From assembly GCA_043554545.1 (NCBI GenBank), contig CP121337.1:310001-374000 (forward strand): a DNA stretch of 64,000 nt, read 5' to 3'. The position numbers were made by a program, and so were the translations under genes. Position 1 is the stretch's first letter. The number at the start of each line of letters is the position of its first letter. The stretch is from UBA7330 sp043554545 (GTDB lineage Bacteria > Bacteroidota > Bacteroidia > Cytophagales > Cyclobacteriaceae). Shown piece by piece: positions 42,371-52,453 of this stretch. A model generated the notes under the pieces. It worked only from the letters and a program-made list of their open reading frames with translations. It was not told the DNA's origin and did no database searches.

Positions 42371-43639
42371 ATGTTTCAGGACCCATCACCATTAGCAGAA
42401 CGTATGCGACCTACCACCCTGGATGACTTGGTCGGACAGGAGCATCTGGTTGGTCAAAATGGCGTCTTAAGAAAAACTATTCTTTCTGGAAAAATTCCTT
42501 CCATGATATTGTGGGGTCCTCCTGGAACCGGTAAGACTACATTGGCTAATATTATTGCTAATCAGGTTAAGTTACCATTTCACACTTTAAGCGCAATTAG
42601 TGCGGGAGTAAAGGATGTTCGGGAGGTCATTACACATATCAGACCGGGAAGTAAAGCCATTCTATTTATTGATGAGATTCATCGGTTCAATAAATCTCAG
42701 CAGGATGCATTATTGGGAGCTGTTGAGAAAGGGACGATTACTCTAATTGGGGCCACAACGGAAAATCCCAGTTTTGAGGTAAACGGAGCTTTGTTGTCTC
42801 GTGCTCAGGTATACACCCTAAAGCCGCTGGAAGCTCACCAATTAACAGCTATTTGCCTGTCAGCTATTCAAAAGGACGCGGAATTAAAGCAGCTTACCAT
42901 CAAGCTTAAGGAGACAGAAGCACTCTTTAATCTTTCAGGTGGGGATGCAAGGAAACTATTGAACTTGCTGGAGTTGATGATTAAGTCAGCCGATGGTAAA
43001 AAGATTACGATAACCAATGAAATGGTTATTACTGCTGCCCAAAGAAAGACCGTATTGTACGATAAAAAAGGTGAGATGCACTACGATATCATCTCTGCCT
43101 TTATCAAATCTATTCGAGGCAGCGATCCCAATGCAGCGGTTTACTATCTGGCCAGAATGATTGAGGGTGGCGAGGATGTAAAATTCATAGCCAGGAGACT
43201 CCTTATTTTAGCTTCAGAAGATATTGGCAATGCAAATCCTACCGCTTTAGTTTTGGCAAATTCTGCCTTTCAGGCCGTTAATGTAATTGGGTATCCTGAA
43301 TCAAGGATTCTTTTGTCACAATGTGTTACTTATTTGGCCACCTCACCAAAAAGTAATGCGAGTTATCAGGCGATCAATCAAGCCCAGTCGATGGTTACCA
43401 AAACAGGAGACCTTCAGGTACCTATGCCCATTCGAAATGCGCCAACCAAGCTCATGAAAGAGCAGGGTTATGGACAGAATTACCAATATGCACATGCACA
43501 TGAAGGAAATTTCGCGCATATGGAATTCCTCCCTGACGAAATAAAAGGAACCAAATTTTATGACCCGGGAAAGAACCCAAGGGAGGAAGAACTCAGAAAG
43601 TTTTTAAGGAACAGGTGGAAGGATAAATACGGCTATTGA
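42371..43639 (+). CDS. rarA: Replication-associated recombination protein RarA (MgsA)
   Basis: A 422-residue AAA+ ATPase acting at stalled replication forks. Walker A is GPPGTGKT (49-56) and Walker B with the DEIH-type box is LFIDEIHRFNKSQQD. The sensor region GATTENPSFEVNGALLSR follows, and then the MgsA C-terminal domain (DPNAAVYYLARMIEGGEDVKF; FLPDEIKGTKFYDP near the end). The gene stands alone. A TTG at 42324 and TATCTTT at 42344 upstream could be its promoter. Confidence 0.96.
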   Translation: MFQDPSPLAERMRPTTLDDLVGQEHLVGQNGVLRKTILSGKIPSMILWGPPGTGKTTLANIIANQVKLPFHTLSAISAGVKDVREVITHIRPGSKAILFIDEIHRFNKSQQDALLGAVEKGTITLIGATTENPSFEVNGALLSRAQVYTLKPLEAHQLTAICLSAIQKDAELKQLTIKLKETEALFNLSGGDARKLLNLLELMIKSADGKKITITNEMVITAAQRKTVLYDKKGEMHYDIISAFIKSIRGSDPNAAVYYLARMIEGGEDVKFIARRLLILASEDIGNANPTALVLANSAFQAVNVIGYPESRILLSQCVTYLATSPKSNASYQAINQAQSMVTKTGDLQVPMPIRNAPTKLMKEQGYGQNYQYAHAHEGNFAHMEFLPDEIKGTKFYDPGKNPREEELRKFLRNRWKDKYGY

Positions 43640-43733
43640 AGAATAGAAAAGCTGATATTTATTGGATTAGCCTGATGTTGGAGTTTCAAACCAACTCGAA
43701 ATGTATATTTTTACCGCTCTTGAAAATTTTTAA

Positions 43734-45455
43734 ATGATAGGAATGCGGCAGCTTAATGATTTTTTGAATGTAATTGATGGATACCTGGGTAGCGGGGCCT
43801 GGTTTGTTTACCTGCTATTAGGAACCGGTCTGTTTTTCACGATTTATCTGGGATTTCCGCAGATCCGATATTTCAGATTTGCCATAAAAGTACTCAAAGG
43901 TAAATTCGACAAAAAGGACGATGAAGGTGATGCCTCTCATTTTCAGGCCTTGGCAACTGCTTTATCAGGCACAGTTGGTACCGGAAACATTGGAGGAGTG
44001 GCGCTGGCTGTTCACCTGGGAGGACCTGCTGCACTATTTTGGATGTTAGTGACCGCTTTTCTTGGGATGACAACCAAGTTTGTAGAAGTAACGCTATCTC
44101 ATAAGTACCGAGAGAAAACAGAGGATGGTTTGATTGCCGGCGGACCCATGTATTACATGAAAAACCGGTTGAATATTACATTGAGAAATGGAAAAGTCCT
44201 TAAGACCGGAGCCTGGCTAGGAGGAATATTTGCGATTGCTACTGTTTTCTCCTCTTTTGGAACTGGAAACCTTCCACAGATAAACAACATTGCCAATTCC
44301 GTTTTTGCCACTTTCGGTGTCGACCAGATAATTACCGGTGGAGTGCTTGCCGTATTGCTTGGTCTGGTGATTATCGGTGGAATTAAAAGGATTGTTAAAG
44401 TGACAGAAAAGCTTGTTCCAGCAATGGCCATCATCTATTTCATAGGCGCTCTTTCCGTCATTCTTTTTAACCTGGAGAATATCATTCCTTCTTTCATATC
44501 TATTTTCTCTGACATATTTTCAGGTACTTCTGCTGTTGGAGGATTCCTTGGAGCTAACCTGGCTTTTGCCTTTAATCGAGGAGTTAACAGAGGATTGTTT
44601 TCTAACGAAGCTGGTCAGGGATCAGCCCCAATAGCTCACGCCGCAGCACGCGCTCACGAACCAGTCTCCGAGGGAATGGTAGCGATCCTTGAGCCGTTTA
44701 TTGATACCATCATCATTTGTCTGGTCACTGGTTTGGTGTTGTTATCATCTGGAGCTTGGTCAACTAAATATCAAAATGAGTTTCAGTTCACGGATGTTTA
44801 CGTCATGGAGAGTCTTTATGATGAAAACAATCCTGATGATCTGAAGAAAGTCCGAAACCATGTGCTTGGAAGCAGCAGTGAAAAATATTACGACGGTTAT
44901 CTAACTGTAGAGCAAGGAAATATCAATGATGAATTGACAATAATTTCCGCTAATTCTTTTGCGGAAGATGTGAAGGTCTGGGAAGGTGAAAAGCCATTTG
45001 TGGGGAAACTACAGGTGGTTGAAGGGCAGATTGCTACCGAAAATGAAAATATAAGAATTACCGGGAAGTCTCTCCTGCACAGTGCGCCACTAACTACGGA
45101 AGCATTTAATCGTGGTTTTTTTGGTGAATATGGACAATACATCGTCAGCATTGGGTTATTGTTATTTGCTTTTTCTACTGCTATATCCTGGTCCTATTAT
45201 GGGGGTCGTGCAACAACCTACTTATTCGGGACCAAGTATGAGATTTATTATAAAATCATTTATATCATAGGCTTCTTTTTAGCCTCATTTGCAGATACGA
45301 CAATCATCTGGACTTTTGCAAATATTACCATTGCTTTGATGACCATTCCTAACCTTGTTGGTCTGTTATTCCTACACAAGGAAATGAAAAGTACGGTGGG
45401 ACAGTATTGGAAAGATTTTCACGCTGAATGGCCAGATGAAAAGATCCCTAAATGA
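43734..45455 (+). CDS. Sodium:alanine symporter (AGCS family) with an extra soluble insert
   Basis: A 573-residue inner-membrane amino-acid carrier. AGCS signatures are FQALATALSGTVGTGNIGGVALAVHLGG, GLIAGGPMYYM, and AFNRGVNRGLFSNEAGQGSAPIAHA, and the C-terminal LLFAFSTAISWSYYGGRATTYLFG is typical. Residues about 345-445, between two membrane segments, form a roughly 100-residue soluble stretch (ELTIISANSFAEDVKVW, VEGQIATENENIRITG) that ordinary AGCS proteins lack. The location of the insert (likely the periplasmic side) is inferred. It precedes the M28 peptidase by 85 bp. Confidence 0.92.
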   Translation: MIGMRQLNDFLNVIDGYLGSGAWFVYLLLGTGLFFTIYLGFPQIRYFRFAIKVLKGKFDKKDDEGDASHFQALATALSGTVGTGNIGGVALAVHLGGPAALFWMLVTAFLGMTTKFVEVTLSHKYREKTEDGLIAGGPMYYMKNRLNITLRNGKVLKTGAWLGGIFAIATVFSSFGTGNLPQINNIANSVFATFGVDQIITGGVLAVLLGLVIIGGIKRIVKVTEKLVPAMAIIYFIGALSVILFNLENIIPSFISIFSDIFSGTSAVGGFLGANLAFAFNRGVNRGLFSNEAGQGSAPIAHAAARAHEPVSEGMVAILEPFIDTIIICLVTGLVLLSSGAWSTKYQNEFQFTDVYVMESLYDENNPDDLKKVRNHVLGSSSEKYYDGYLTVEQGNINDELTIISANSFAEDVKVWEGEKPFVGKLQVVEGQIATENENIRITGKSLLHSAPLTTEAFNRGFFGEYGQYIVSIGLLLFAFSTAISWSYYGGRATTYLFGTKYEIYYKIIYIIGFFLASFADTTIIWTFANITIALMTIPNLVGLLFLHKEMKSTVGQYWKDFHAEWPDEKIPK

Positions 45456-45540
45456 GGATAATATATAACATTAAGTATTCATGAAGGTGAATCCTATGCT
45501 GGTTATACTAAATAAATGAGTCAGATTATTCGAATGAATT

Positions 45541-47010
45541 ATGTTAAGATTTATTCTTTTATTGGTTTTGACACCGCTTGCAATACAGGTTAATGCTCAA
45601 AAAATTGTCAAGCACATTGATAAATACGTGAAGCAAAATCAGATTGAGGCACACATGTATTTTTATACATCAGATGAATTAAGAGGAAGAAATACAGGCA
45701 CGGTGGAGAACAAGATTGCAGCCAGATATATTGCTGAGCGATTCAGGGCGTATGGTGTTAAACCAGTACCTGAGTATGATGACCTTTTTCAACCAGTTGA
45801 GCTCATCAAATATAAAAAGCCGTCCCATGCACGATTGGTCGTAGGCGATTCAGTTTTCAATTTATGGGATGATCTTCTGATCATTGATCCAATGAATATT
45901 TCTGATACTACATCATATGTCTTTATTAATTATGGCACGAAAGAAGATTTAGAGGGCAAGGATTTTGAAGGAAAAGTTGCAATCGGCATTTACGCACTCC
46001 CTCCTGAAGGTGAAAGACTTTCCAAGGAGGAAATGACAGCTTTCCTTAAAGAAAAGGGAGCCGTTGCCTTGATGGAGCTATACAGGCCATCTAAATTTGA
46101 TTGGCCACTATTGATTAATTACTTATCTAATGATTCTTATGAATTAAATACGGGTAGTGATAGTACACTTGTAGATTTTCCTACCGGATGGATAGTGGAT
46201 TCAAATGGTCAGAGACTGAAGTTCTTTAGGGAAGCTGAAGGTAGTCAGGTTTCAATCCAGATTGGAGGTGCTGGCTTTGAGACCTTGTCTGTACCCAATG
46301 TAGTAGGATATATTGAAGGATCTGATCCTCAACGTAAAGAGGAATACATCATGATTTCTGCCCATTTAGACCATGTTGGGGTGAAGAATGTTTCACCGGG
46401 AGAGGATTCTATTTATAATGGTGCGCGTGACAATGGGATAGGGATCACCAACATGTTGACTGCAGCTGAGTATTTCAGTAAAAATCCCCCAAAAAGATCC
46501 TTGTTATTGTTGGCATGCAATGCTGAGGAGGTAGGGCTTTTGGGAAGTGAGTGGTACGCCAATCATCCATGGGTACCTTTGAAGAAAACGGTTTTTAACA
46601 TCAATACGGATTCTGGCGGCTACAACGATACATCTCTCGCGACCGTGGTTGGTTTAGACCGCACCAATGCTGCTGAAGAATTGATTAAGGCTGGCAAACC
46701 TTTTGGGTTAAGAACCATCGATGATCCCGCACCTCCGGAAGAGAATATGTATGAGCGGTCTGATCATTTTAGTTTTGCCAAGAAAGGCATTCCCGCGATT
46801 TCTTATGACCCGGGATATACGGCCATTGATGATGAGATCAACAAATATTATCACCAGCCAGCTGATGAGCCTTCAACCATCGATTACGAGTATCTTACCC
46901 GATATTGCAAGGCATATATTTATGCGGTATATCTGCTTGCAGAGAAGGAAAGCCTTCAATGGGCAGAGGGAGATCTCTTCCAGGCGGTTGCGGAAGAATT
47001 ATATAGATAG
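45541..47010 (+). CDS. Secreted M28-family metallopeptidase
   Basis: A 489-residue aminopeptidase-like zinc enzyme with a signal peptide (LLLVLTPLAIQVNAQ). An N-terminal region and a PA-like insert (about residues 120-240) come first. The M28 core follows: ISAHLDHVG (His275 and the next Asp), GARDNGIGIT with the bridging Asp, CNAEEVGLLGSEW with the catalytic Glu pair, INTDSGGYND, and SDHFSFAKKGIP with the last His. The full set of zinc ligands looks intact. It lies between the alanine symporter and the carbohydrate genes; peptide breakdown coupled to amino-acid uptake is a possible theme. Confidence 0.92.
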   Translation: MLRFILLLVLTPLAIQVNAQKIVKHIDKYVKQNQIEAHMYFYTSDELRGRNTGTVENKIAARYIAERFRAYGVKPVPEYDDLFQPVELIKYKKPSHARLVVGDSVFNLWDDLLIIDPMNISDTTSYVFINYGTKEDLEGKDFEGKVAIGIYALPPEGERLSKEEMTAFLKEKGAVALMELYRPSKFDWPLLINYLSNDSYELNTGSDSTLVDFPTGWIVDSNGQRLKFFREAEGSQVSIQIGGAGFETLSVPNVVGYIEGSDPQRKEEYIMISAHLDHVGVKNVSPGEDSIYNGARDNGIGITNMLTAAEYFSKNPPKRSLLLLACNAEEVGLLGSEWYANHPWVPLKKTVFNINTDSGGYNDTSLATVVGLDRTNAAEELIKAGKPFGLRTIDDPAPPEENMYERSDHFSFAKKGIPAISYDPGYTAIDDEINKYYHQPADEPSTIDYEYLTRYCKAYIYAVYLLAEKESLQWAEGDLFQAVAEELYR

Positions 47011-47078
47011 GCAGTCGATTACATCTTAGATTGAGGTGTTTTATGTGTTTTTAAGTAGCTAAACCCTATCTTTATTCC

Positions 47079-48128
47079 ATGCGAATTGCACTAACCCTTT
47101 TGGCATTTCTGGTTTCTCTACTCCTTTGGTTGATTATCCCTTCCGATGAGCAATTACTATCTACGAAGAAAAAGAAGATGAACGGTGTTAGCCTCGTTAG
47201 CCCAAGAGAACCGATTATGCCTACTCATATGAGCAAACTAAAGGAGATCAATGCGGATTGGGTAGCCGTAATTCCATATGCTTTTGCTCAATCGGGCCAA
47301 CCAAATATCACATTTGATCATGAGCGACAGTGGTGGGGAGAACGTACCGATGGCACTTGTAGCTTAATTAAGATGGCAAGGGAAAATGGGCTTAACGTGA
47401 TGCTTAAACCACATGTCTGGGTGAGAGGGGAACGGTGGGCTGGAGATTTCACGCTGGATAACGAGGATAAATGGATAATCTGGGAATCTGATTTCAAGAA
47501 CTATATCCTTCATCAGGCAAAGATCGCAGATTCATTAGGTGTAGAATTATTTTGTATTGGTACAGAATACCGCGTTCCTGCCAGAGAAAGGCCGGACTTT
47601 TGGAAATCTCTTATCAAAGAAGTCAGAAAAGAGTATTCAGGGAAAATTACCTACGCTTCAAACTGGGATAACTACCAAAACATCAGTTGGTGGGATGAAG
47701 TCGATTATATAGGAATAGATGCCTATTTTCCACTGGTTGAAGGTGTACAACCCACCATCAAAGAAATAGAAAAGGGATGGAAGCCTGTCTCCAGGGAGCT
47801 TGCGGAATTTTCGAAAAAGTGGGATAAACAAATTCTTTTCACCGAATATGGATTTCAAAGCATTGATGGTGCTGCAGGTAAACATTGGGAAGTAAATAAA
47901 GAAACAGAAAAGGTCAATGACAAAATTCAGGCGGATGCGTATGAAGCCACATTTAAGGTAATGATGGATCAGGACTGGTATGCTGGTGGCTTTTTCTGGA
48001 AATGGTACTTTCATCAAAGAGAAAGTAACAGATACCTTACAGACTGGACACCTCAGAATAAGCTTGCAGAACAGGTCATTACTAAATGGTATGGAGCACA
48101 TATAACACAGCTTCCATTACCCGAATAG
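47079..48128 (+). CDS. GH113-like glycoside hydrolase, membrane-anchored or secreted
   Basis: A 349-residue TIM-barrel protein. Residues 4-20 are hydrophobic (ALTLLAFLVSLLLWLII), acting as signal or anchor. The barrel resembles GH113 (beta-mannanase) enzymes: NADWVAVIPYAF, LNVMLKPHVWVRG, the acid/base Glu163 in FCIGTEYR and the nucleophile Glu256 in LFTEYGFQS, with DYIGIDAYFPL between. TATCTTTA at 47067 is promoter-like but very close to the start. It is the first gene of a same-strand carbohydrate set. The true substrate may not be mannan. Confidence 0.82.
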   Translation: MRIALTLLAFLVSLLLWLIIPSDEQLLSTKKKKMNGVSLVSPREPIMPTHMSKLKEINADWVAVIPYAFAQSGQPNITFDHERQWWGERTDGTCSLIKMARENGLNVMLKPHVWVRGERWAGDFTLDNEDKWIIWESDFKNYILHQAKIADSLGVELFCIGTEYRVPARERPDFWKSLIKEVRKEYSGKITYASNWDNYQNISWWDEVDYIGIDAYFPLVEGVQPTIKEIEKGWKPVSRELAEFSKKWDKQILFTEYGFQSIDGAAGKHWEVNKETEKVNDKIQADAYEATFKVMMDQDWYAGGFFWKWYFHQRESNRYLTDWTPQNKLAEQVITKWYGAHITQLPLPE

Positions 48129-48179
48129 TAATTGTATTCTTATAAAATCCATTAAATTGAAATCGTTAATAGAAAGAAT

Positions 48180-49484
48180 ATGGAATCACTTTTCCCTACC
48201 TTTTTGCCATTATATTCCTTGAAGGTAAAATGGCTGTCAGTAGTTGGTTTAAGACTTACGTTGTTTGGTTTGTCAATCCTTTTTTTTAACTGTTCCGATA
48301 AAAAAACATCATCTGATCAACATGGTAATGTTGTAAAATTCCCTGAAATCACAGGACCGATTCAAATCACAAAGAGTGATAAAGAACACCTGTTTGCCAG
48401 TTACTATGGTATTAATTCTTTTAGCAAGTCGCAACGATATGCTACCGTATTGGAGACAGACTTGAAATACGAATTACCTTCAGAGGATTACCCAGCGACA
48501 CTTGGATTAGTAGATATTGAAACGCATGAGTTTATTCCTTTAACCAAAACACGTGCCTGGAATTTTCAACAAGGATGCATGGCACACTGGCTGGGGACCT
48601 CCCCGGATTCCTTAATTATTTACAATGATTTAAGAGATGGAAAATTTGTTTCTATTATACTGAATGTGCACACAAAGGAAGAGGTGAAAAGCATTCCTTA
48701 CCCAATCAGTGGCGTCTCTCCAGATGGGAAAAAGGCAGTCAGTATCAACTTCTCAAGGCTTCGAATCACAAGATCAGATTATGGGTATGGAGGTGATGGT
48801 CAGGACAAGCAAGCAGATATTCAATTTCCTGACGATGATGGGGTTTTTATGATTGATTTAGAGACCGGAGATTCAAAGCTTATTGTTTCCTTAGCAGATA
48901 TTAAGGGCATGGTACCTGAAATACCAGAAGAAGGCATCGAATATTTTAATCATACCTTATTTAGTAGGGATGGATCAAAGCTATTTTGGCTGGCAAGAGC
49001 TATCCCCAGAAGAAATACCACTTCTTTCACCGTAAATGTTGACGGAACGAACTTACAAAGGGCGTTTCCGGATGGATGGGGAGGATCACATTTTGACTGG
49101 TTAAATGGTGATGAGCTGATGATCACGGCAGAGTACGAGGCTACACAATATGCACATATTTTGTTCAATGTAGGACAGAGGAATTATAAGAGGCTTGGCA
49201 AAGGCCTCCTTGACTATGATGGGCATGGCACATTTTCACCTGACGGAAATTGGATGGTTACGGATACCTATCCCAGAGATGCTTTGAGAGAGCAGAAAAT
49301 CTATTTAATGGAGATGAAAACGGAAGCCATTTTATCCTTGGGAAGATTTGTAGAGCCGAAGGAGTTTAAAGGACATTGGAGATGTGATATACATTGTCGT
49401 TGGAGCCCGAATGGAGACATCATTGGATATAATAGTACGCATACTGGAAGCAGGCAAGTTTATATATTTAAGCTAAAATTCTGA
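48180..49484 (+). CDS. Beta-propeller (TolB/PD40-like) lipoprotein
   Basis: A 434-residue protein with a long N-terminal hydrophobic signal and a cysteine at 38 (LFFNCSD) that fits a lipobox. The mature part is built of beta-propeller blades with repeated SPDGK/SRDGSKLFWLA/SPDGNWMVTDTYP/SPNGDIIGYNS motifs. Histidines cluster near the end in HGTFSPDGNW and GHWRCDIHCRWSPNG, reminiscent of metal-binding oligogalacturonate-lyase-like propellers, but I cannot confirm that. It stands between the GH113-like and GH2 genes. Start choice is uncertain because of the long leader. Confidence 0.65.
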   Translation: MESLFPTFLPLYSLKVKWLSVVGLRLTLFGLSILFFNCSDKKTSSDQHGNVVKFPEITGPIQITKSDKEHLFASYYGINSFSKSQRYATVLETDLKYELPSEDYPATLGLVDIETHEFIPLTKTRAWNFQQGCMAHWLGTSPDSLIIYNDLRDGKFVSIILNVHTKEEVKSIPYPISGVSPDGKKAVSINFSRLRITRSDYGYGGDGQDKQADIQFPDDDGVFMIDLETGDSKLIVSLADIKGMVPEIPEEGIEYFNHTLFSRDGSKLFWLARAIPRRNTTSFTVNVDGTNLQRAFPDGWGGSHFDWLNGDELMITAEYEATQYAHILFNVGQRNYKRLGKGLLDYDGHGTFSPDGNWMVTDTYPRDALREQKIYLMEMKTEAILSLGRFVEPKEFKGHWRCDIHCRWSPNGDIIGYNSTHTGSRQVYIFKLKF

Positions 49485-49563
49485 TTCGAACGAGTTGCAA
49501 TTCATTTAGGTTCAAGCATTTTCATTTAATTTGAAGTAGTAACATTACATTAACCGGACTACC

Positions 49564-51372
49564 ATGAGTAAAACATTACCCTTACTATTTTTATTGTTTA
49601 ATATTTTATTTGCTCAGGCACAATGGAAACCTGCCGGGGATCGAATAAAGACTAAATGGGCAGAAAAAATTGACGTCAACAATGTGTGGAGTGAATACCC
49701 ACGACCCATCATGGTCAGAAATGAATGGAAAAACCTCAATGGCCTATGGGACTATGCGATACAAGAGAAAGGCTTGACTAAGCCTGACAATTATGAAGGT
49801 AAAATCCTGGTTCCATTTGCAGTCGAGTCCAGCCTTTCTGGAGTTCAAAAGCGTGTAGGTGAAGATAATGAATTGTGGTATGAGCGGACTTTTACTGTGC
49901 CAGATAGTTGGGAAGGGAAAAGTACTTTGCTCCATTTTGGCGCCGTTGACTGGTATACAGAGCTTTGGTTAAATGACATCAAGATAGGGTCTCACCAGGG
50001 TGGATATACCCCCTTTTCATTTGACATTACTCCTTTTCTCAAATCTGGCGATCAAACGATACGCGTGAAGGTTTGGGACCCATCCGATGAGGGTCCTCAA
50101 CCGAGAGGCAAGCAAATAAATGAACCAAGAGGTATTTGGTATACCCCCGTTACAGGAATTTGGCAAACTGTTTGGCTTGAGCCAGTCAGTAAGAAACACA
50201 TTGTTGACATAAAAACCACACCAGATATAGACAAAAAACGTGTAGATATATTAGCAAACATTGAAGGTGCTGTTTATGGTGATTTGGTGGAAGTAACAGT
50301 AAAAGATGAAGGAAAAGTAATTGCAAGTGAACGTGCAGTTGTTGGCCAACCTGTTACGATTACCCTACAAAACCCCAAATTATGGTCGCCTGAATCCCCA
50401 TTCCTCTACGATATTAAAATCTCATTGATTAATGAGGGGAAGGTGGCAGATCAAGTTGACAGTTACTTCGCCATGAGAAAAATCGCCACTAAAAGAGATG
50501 ACAAAGGCATTGTACGACTGGAACTAAATAATAAACCCTATTTCCAATTTGGCACACTCGATCAGGGTTGGTGGCCAGATGGGTTATATACTGCGCCGTC
50601 TGATGAAGCCCTCGTGTATGACATTAAAAAGACCATGGACCTTGGCTTCAACATGATCCGAAAACACGTAAAAGTAGAGCCTGCCAGGTGGTATTCACAT
50701 TGCGATCGTCTTGGGGTGTTGGTTTGGCAGGATATGCCAAGCGGAGATCTTAAAGGTGGATGGCAGCGAAGATCATACTTTAAAGGAAATGAGCATGAGC
50801 GGTCTCCGGAATCAGAGCAAATATTCAGGAATGAATGGAGAGATATTATGGACTTTTTACAACCCCACCCAAGTATTGTTTGCTGGGTTCCATTTAATGA
50901 GGCATGGGGTCAATTTAAGACCAAAGAAATTGTTGAATGGACGCGAGATCTTGATCCAACCAGAATTATTAACCCTGCAAGCGGTGGTAATCATTTCCCA
51001 GTTGGCGATATGCTTGATTTACACAATTACCCTGATCCTGAGCTCTATTTATTTGATGGAGAAAGGGCCAATGTATTGGGAGAGTATGGAGGTATTGGTC
51101 TTCCTTTGAAAGGTCATTTGTGGGAACCAGAAAGGAATTGGGGATATGTCCAATTCAAGACCTCTAAGGAAGTTACAGATCAATATGTGATATATGCTGA
51201 GAAATTGGCTAACCTGGCCAGGTCTGGCTTTTCTGCTGCCATTTATACACAAACAACAGATGTTGAGATTGAAGTAAATGGATTGATGACTTACGATAGG
51301 AAAGTGATCAAATTGGATGAAAAAAGGGTGAAGGAAGCCAATCAGAGTGTAATTAATTCTATCTTGGAATAA
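49564..51372 (+). CDS. Exported glycoside hydrolase family 2 enzyme
   Basis: A 602-residue beta-glycosidase with a signal peptide (LLFLLFNILFAQAQ). Domains in order are a sugar-binding jelly roll (about 40-200; LLHFGAVDWYTELWLND), an immunoglobulin-like domain (about 205-300), and a TIM barrel. The acid/base Glu446 is in PFNEAWG and the nucleophile Glu507 in LGEYGG, so both are intact. Beta-galactosidase, beta-glucuronidase or beta-mannosidase activity are all possible within GH2. It lies 43 bp upstream of a DUF1080 lipoprotein, and no motif here fixes the substrate. Confidence 0.92.
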   Translation: MSKTLPLLFLLFNILFAQAQWKPAGDRIKTKWAEKIDVNNVWSEYPRPIMVRNEWKNLNGLWDYAIQEKGLTKPDNYEGKILVPFAVESSLSGVQKRVGEDNELWYERTFTVPDSWEGKSTLLHFGAVDWYTELWLNDIKIGSHQGGYTPFSFDITPFLKSGDQTIRVKVWDPSDEGPQPRGKQINEPRGIWYTPVTGIWQTVWLEPVSKKHIVDIKTTPDIDKKRVDILANIEGAVYGDLVEVTVKDEGKVIASERAVVGQPVTITLQNPKLWSPESPFLYDIKISLINEGKVADQVDSYFAMRKIATKRDDKGIVRLELNNKPYFQFGTLDQGWWPDGLYTAPSDEALVYDIKKTMDLGFNMIRKHVKVEPARWYSHCDRLGVLVWQDMPSGDLKGGWQRRSYFKGNEHERSPESEQIFRNEWRDIMDFLQPHPSIVCWVPFNEAWGQFKTKEIVEWTRDLDPTRIINPASGGNHFPVGDMLDLHNYPDPELYLFDGERANVLGEYGGIGLPLKGHLWEPERNWGYVQFKTSKEVTDQYVIYAEKLANLARSGFSAAIYTQTTDVEIEVNGLMTYDRKVIKLDEKRVKEANQSVINSILE

Positions 51373-51414
51373 ATTGTTAACCAGGAAAATTCAAATCAAT
51401 CAACCTAATTGAAA

Positions 51415-52242
51415 ATGCAGGAAATCATTAAAACATTAAAGACAATTCTATTTGGAACAAGCCTGATTGTTATGGGATGTTCAACGGAACCCTCTCTCGA
51501 ATGGCAACAGTTGTTTAATGGGAAAGATCTAGAAGGGTGGACGGTAAAAATCCGATATCATGAATTAGGAGATAATTATGCCAATACTTTTAGGGTGGCG
51601 GATGGTCAGATGCAGGTGAGGTATAGTGATGGATATGAAAATGGGTTTAATGAAACATTTGGGCACATATTTTACAACAAACCTTATTCGACCTATCTGT
51701 TAGCGGCTGAGTACCGGTTTGTTGGTGATCAAGTTGAGGAAGGACCCGGGTGGGCCTATAGAAATAGTGGGCTTATGTTACATGGTCAGGATCCGGCATC
51801 GATGGAAAAAGATCAGAAATTCCCCAATTCCATTGAGGTGCAATTGTTAGGAGGGGATGGCAGTGGTGAAAGAACAACGGCAAATCTCTGCACACCAGGT
51901 ACGCAATTTGTGAAAGATGGTGAAGTCATCAAAACACATTGTATTGAGTCTGCTTCAAAAACTTATGACAATGCAGAGTGGGTGAGGGTAGAAGTGCTGG
52001 TTCTGGGTGATTCACTTTTTACTCATTATGTGAATGGTGAAGAGGTTTTAAGTTATGAAAAACCTCAATGTGATGACGGACAACTCATCAAGGGGGGAAG
52101 TATCTCGTTACAAAGCGAAAGTCATCCGGTAGATTTCAGGAAAGTTGAAATTGTTAATCTGGAAAGTCTGACAGCACAGCCGGCCAAGCTTAAGAAGGCA
52201 ATCAATGAGTTATTAGCCGAAAAGCGCGTGGCAAGTCAGTAG
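51415..52242 (+). CDS. DUF1080 lipoprotein (3-keto-disaccharide hydrolase family), second copy
   Basis: A 275-residue lipoprotein. The ATG at 51415 gives a signal with lipobox IVMGC (acylated Cys22), while a TTG two codons earlier is less likely. The DUF1080 domain starts at WQQLFNGKDLEGWTVKI and continues with YLLAAEYRFVGDQ, NSGLMLHGQDP, FPNSIEVQLLGG and WVRVEVLVLGDSLFTHYVNGEEV. It differs from the copy at 15473-16195 and is longer. It lies next to GH2 at the end of that gene set, before the second sigma factor. A 3-keto-glycoside hydrolase role is inferred from the family. Confidence 0.88.
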   Translation: MQEIIKTLKTILFGTSLIVMGCSTEPSLEWQQLFNGKDLEGWTVKIRYHELGDNYANTFRVADGQMQVRYSDGYENGFNETFGHIFYNKPYSTYLLAAEYRFVGDQVEEGPGWAYRNSGLMLHGQDPASMEKDQKFPNSIEVQLLGGDGSGERTTANLCTPGTQFVKDGEVIKTHCIESASKTYDNAEWVRVEVLVLGDSLFTHYVNGEEVLSYEKPQCDDGQLIKGGSISLQSESHPVDFRKVEIVNLESLTAQPAKLKKAINELLAEKRVASQ

Positions 52243-52453
52243 TGTTTACTGCCTTTATTAGTTCTAGTCTACATGTTATTTTTTGATTCGTTGTTTTACC
52301 ATTTAGTATCAAAAGCACCTAAGTGAAGGACAATCGATAATTTAATTCGGGATTTATGCATGTTGGGAACTTCTTGAAATTGGTTGAGTAATTCAATAAA
52401 TAAATTGTAAATTACCTAACAGGAACCATCGAAATAATATACTTTTTAGTAAA

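Noticed and set aside
47658..48101. 147-codon open frame antisense to the GH113-like gene
   Set aside because: It lies wholly inside a well-supported glycoside hydrolase gene with both catalytic glutamates; no independent start signal seen.
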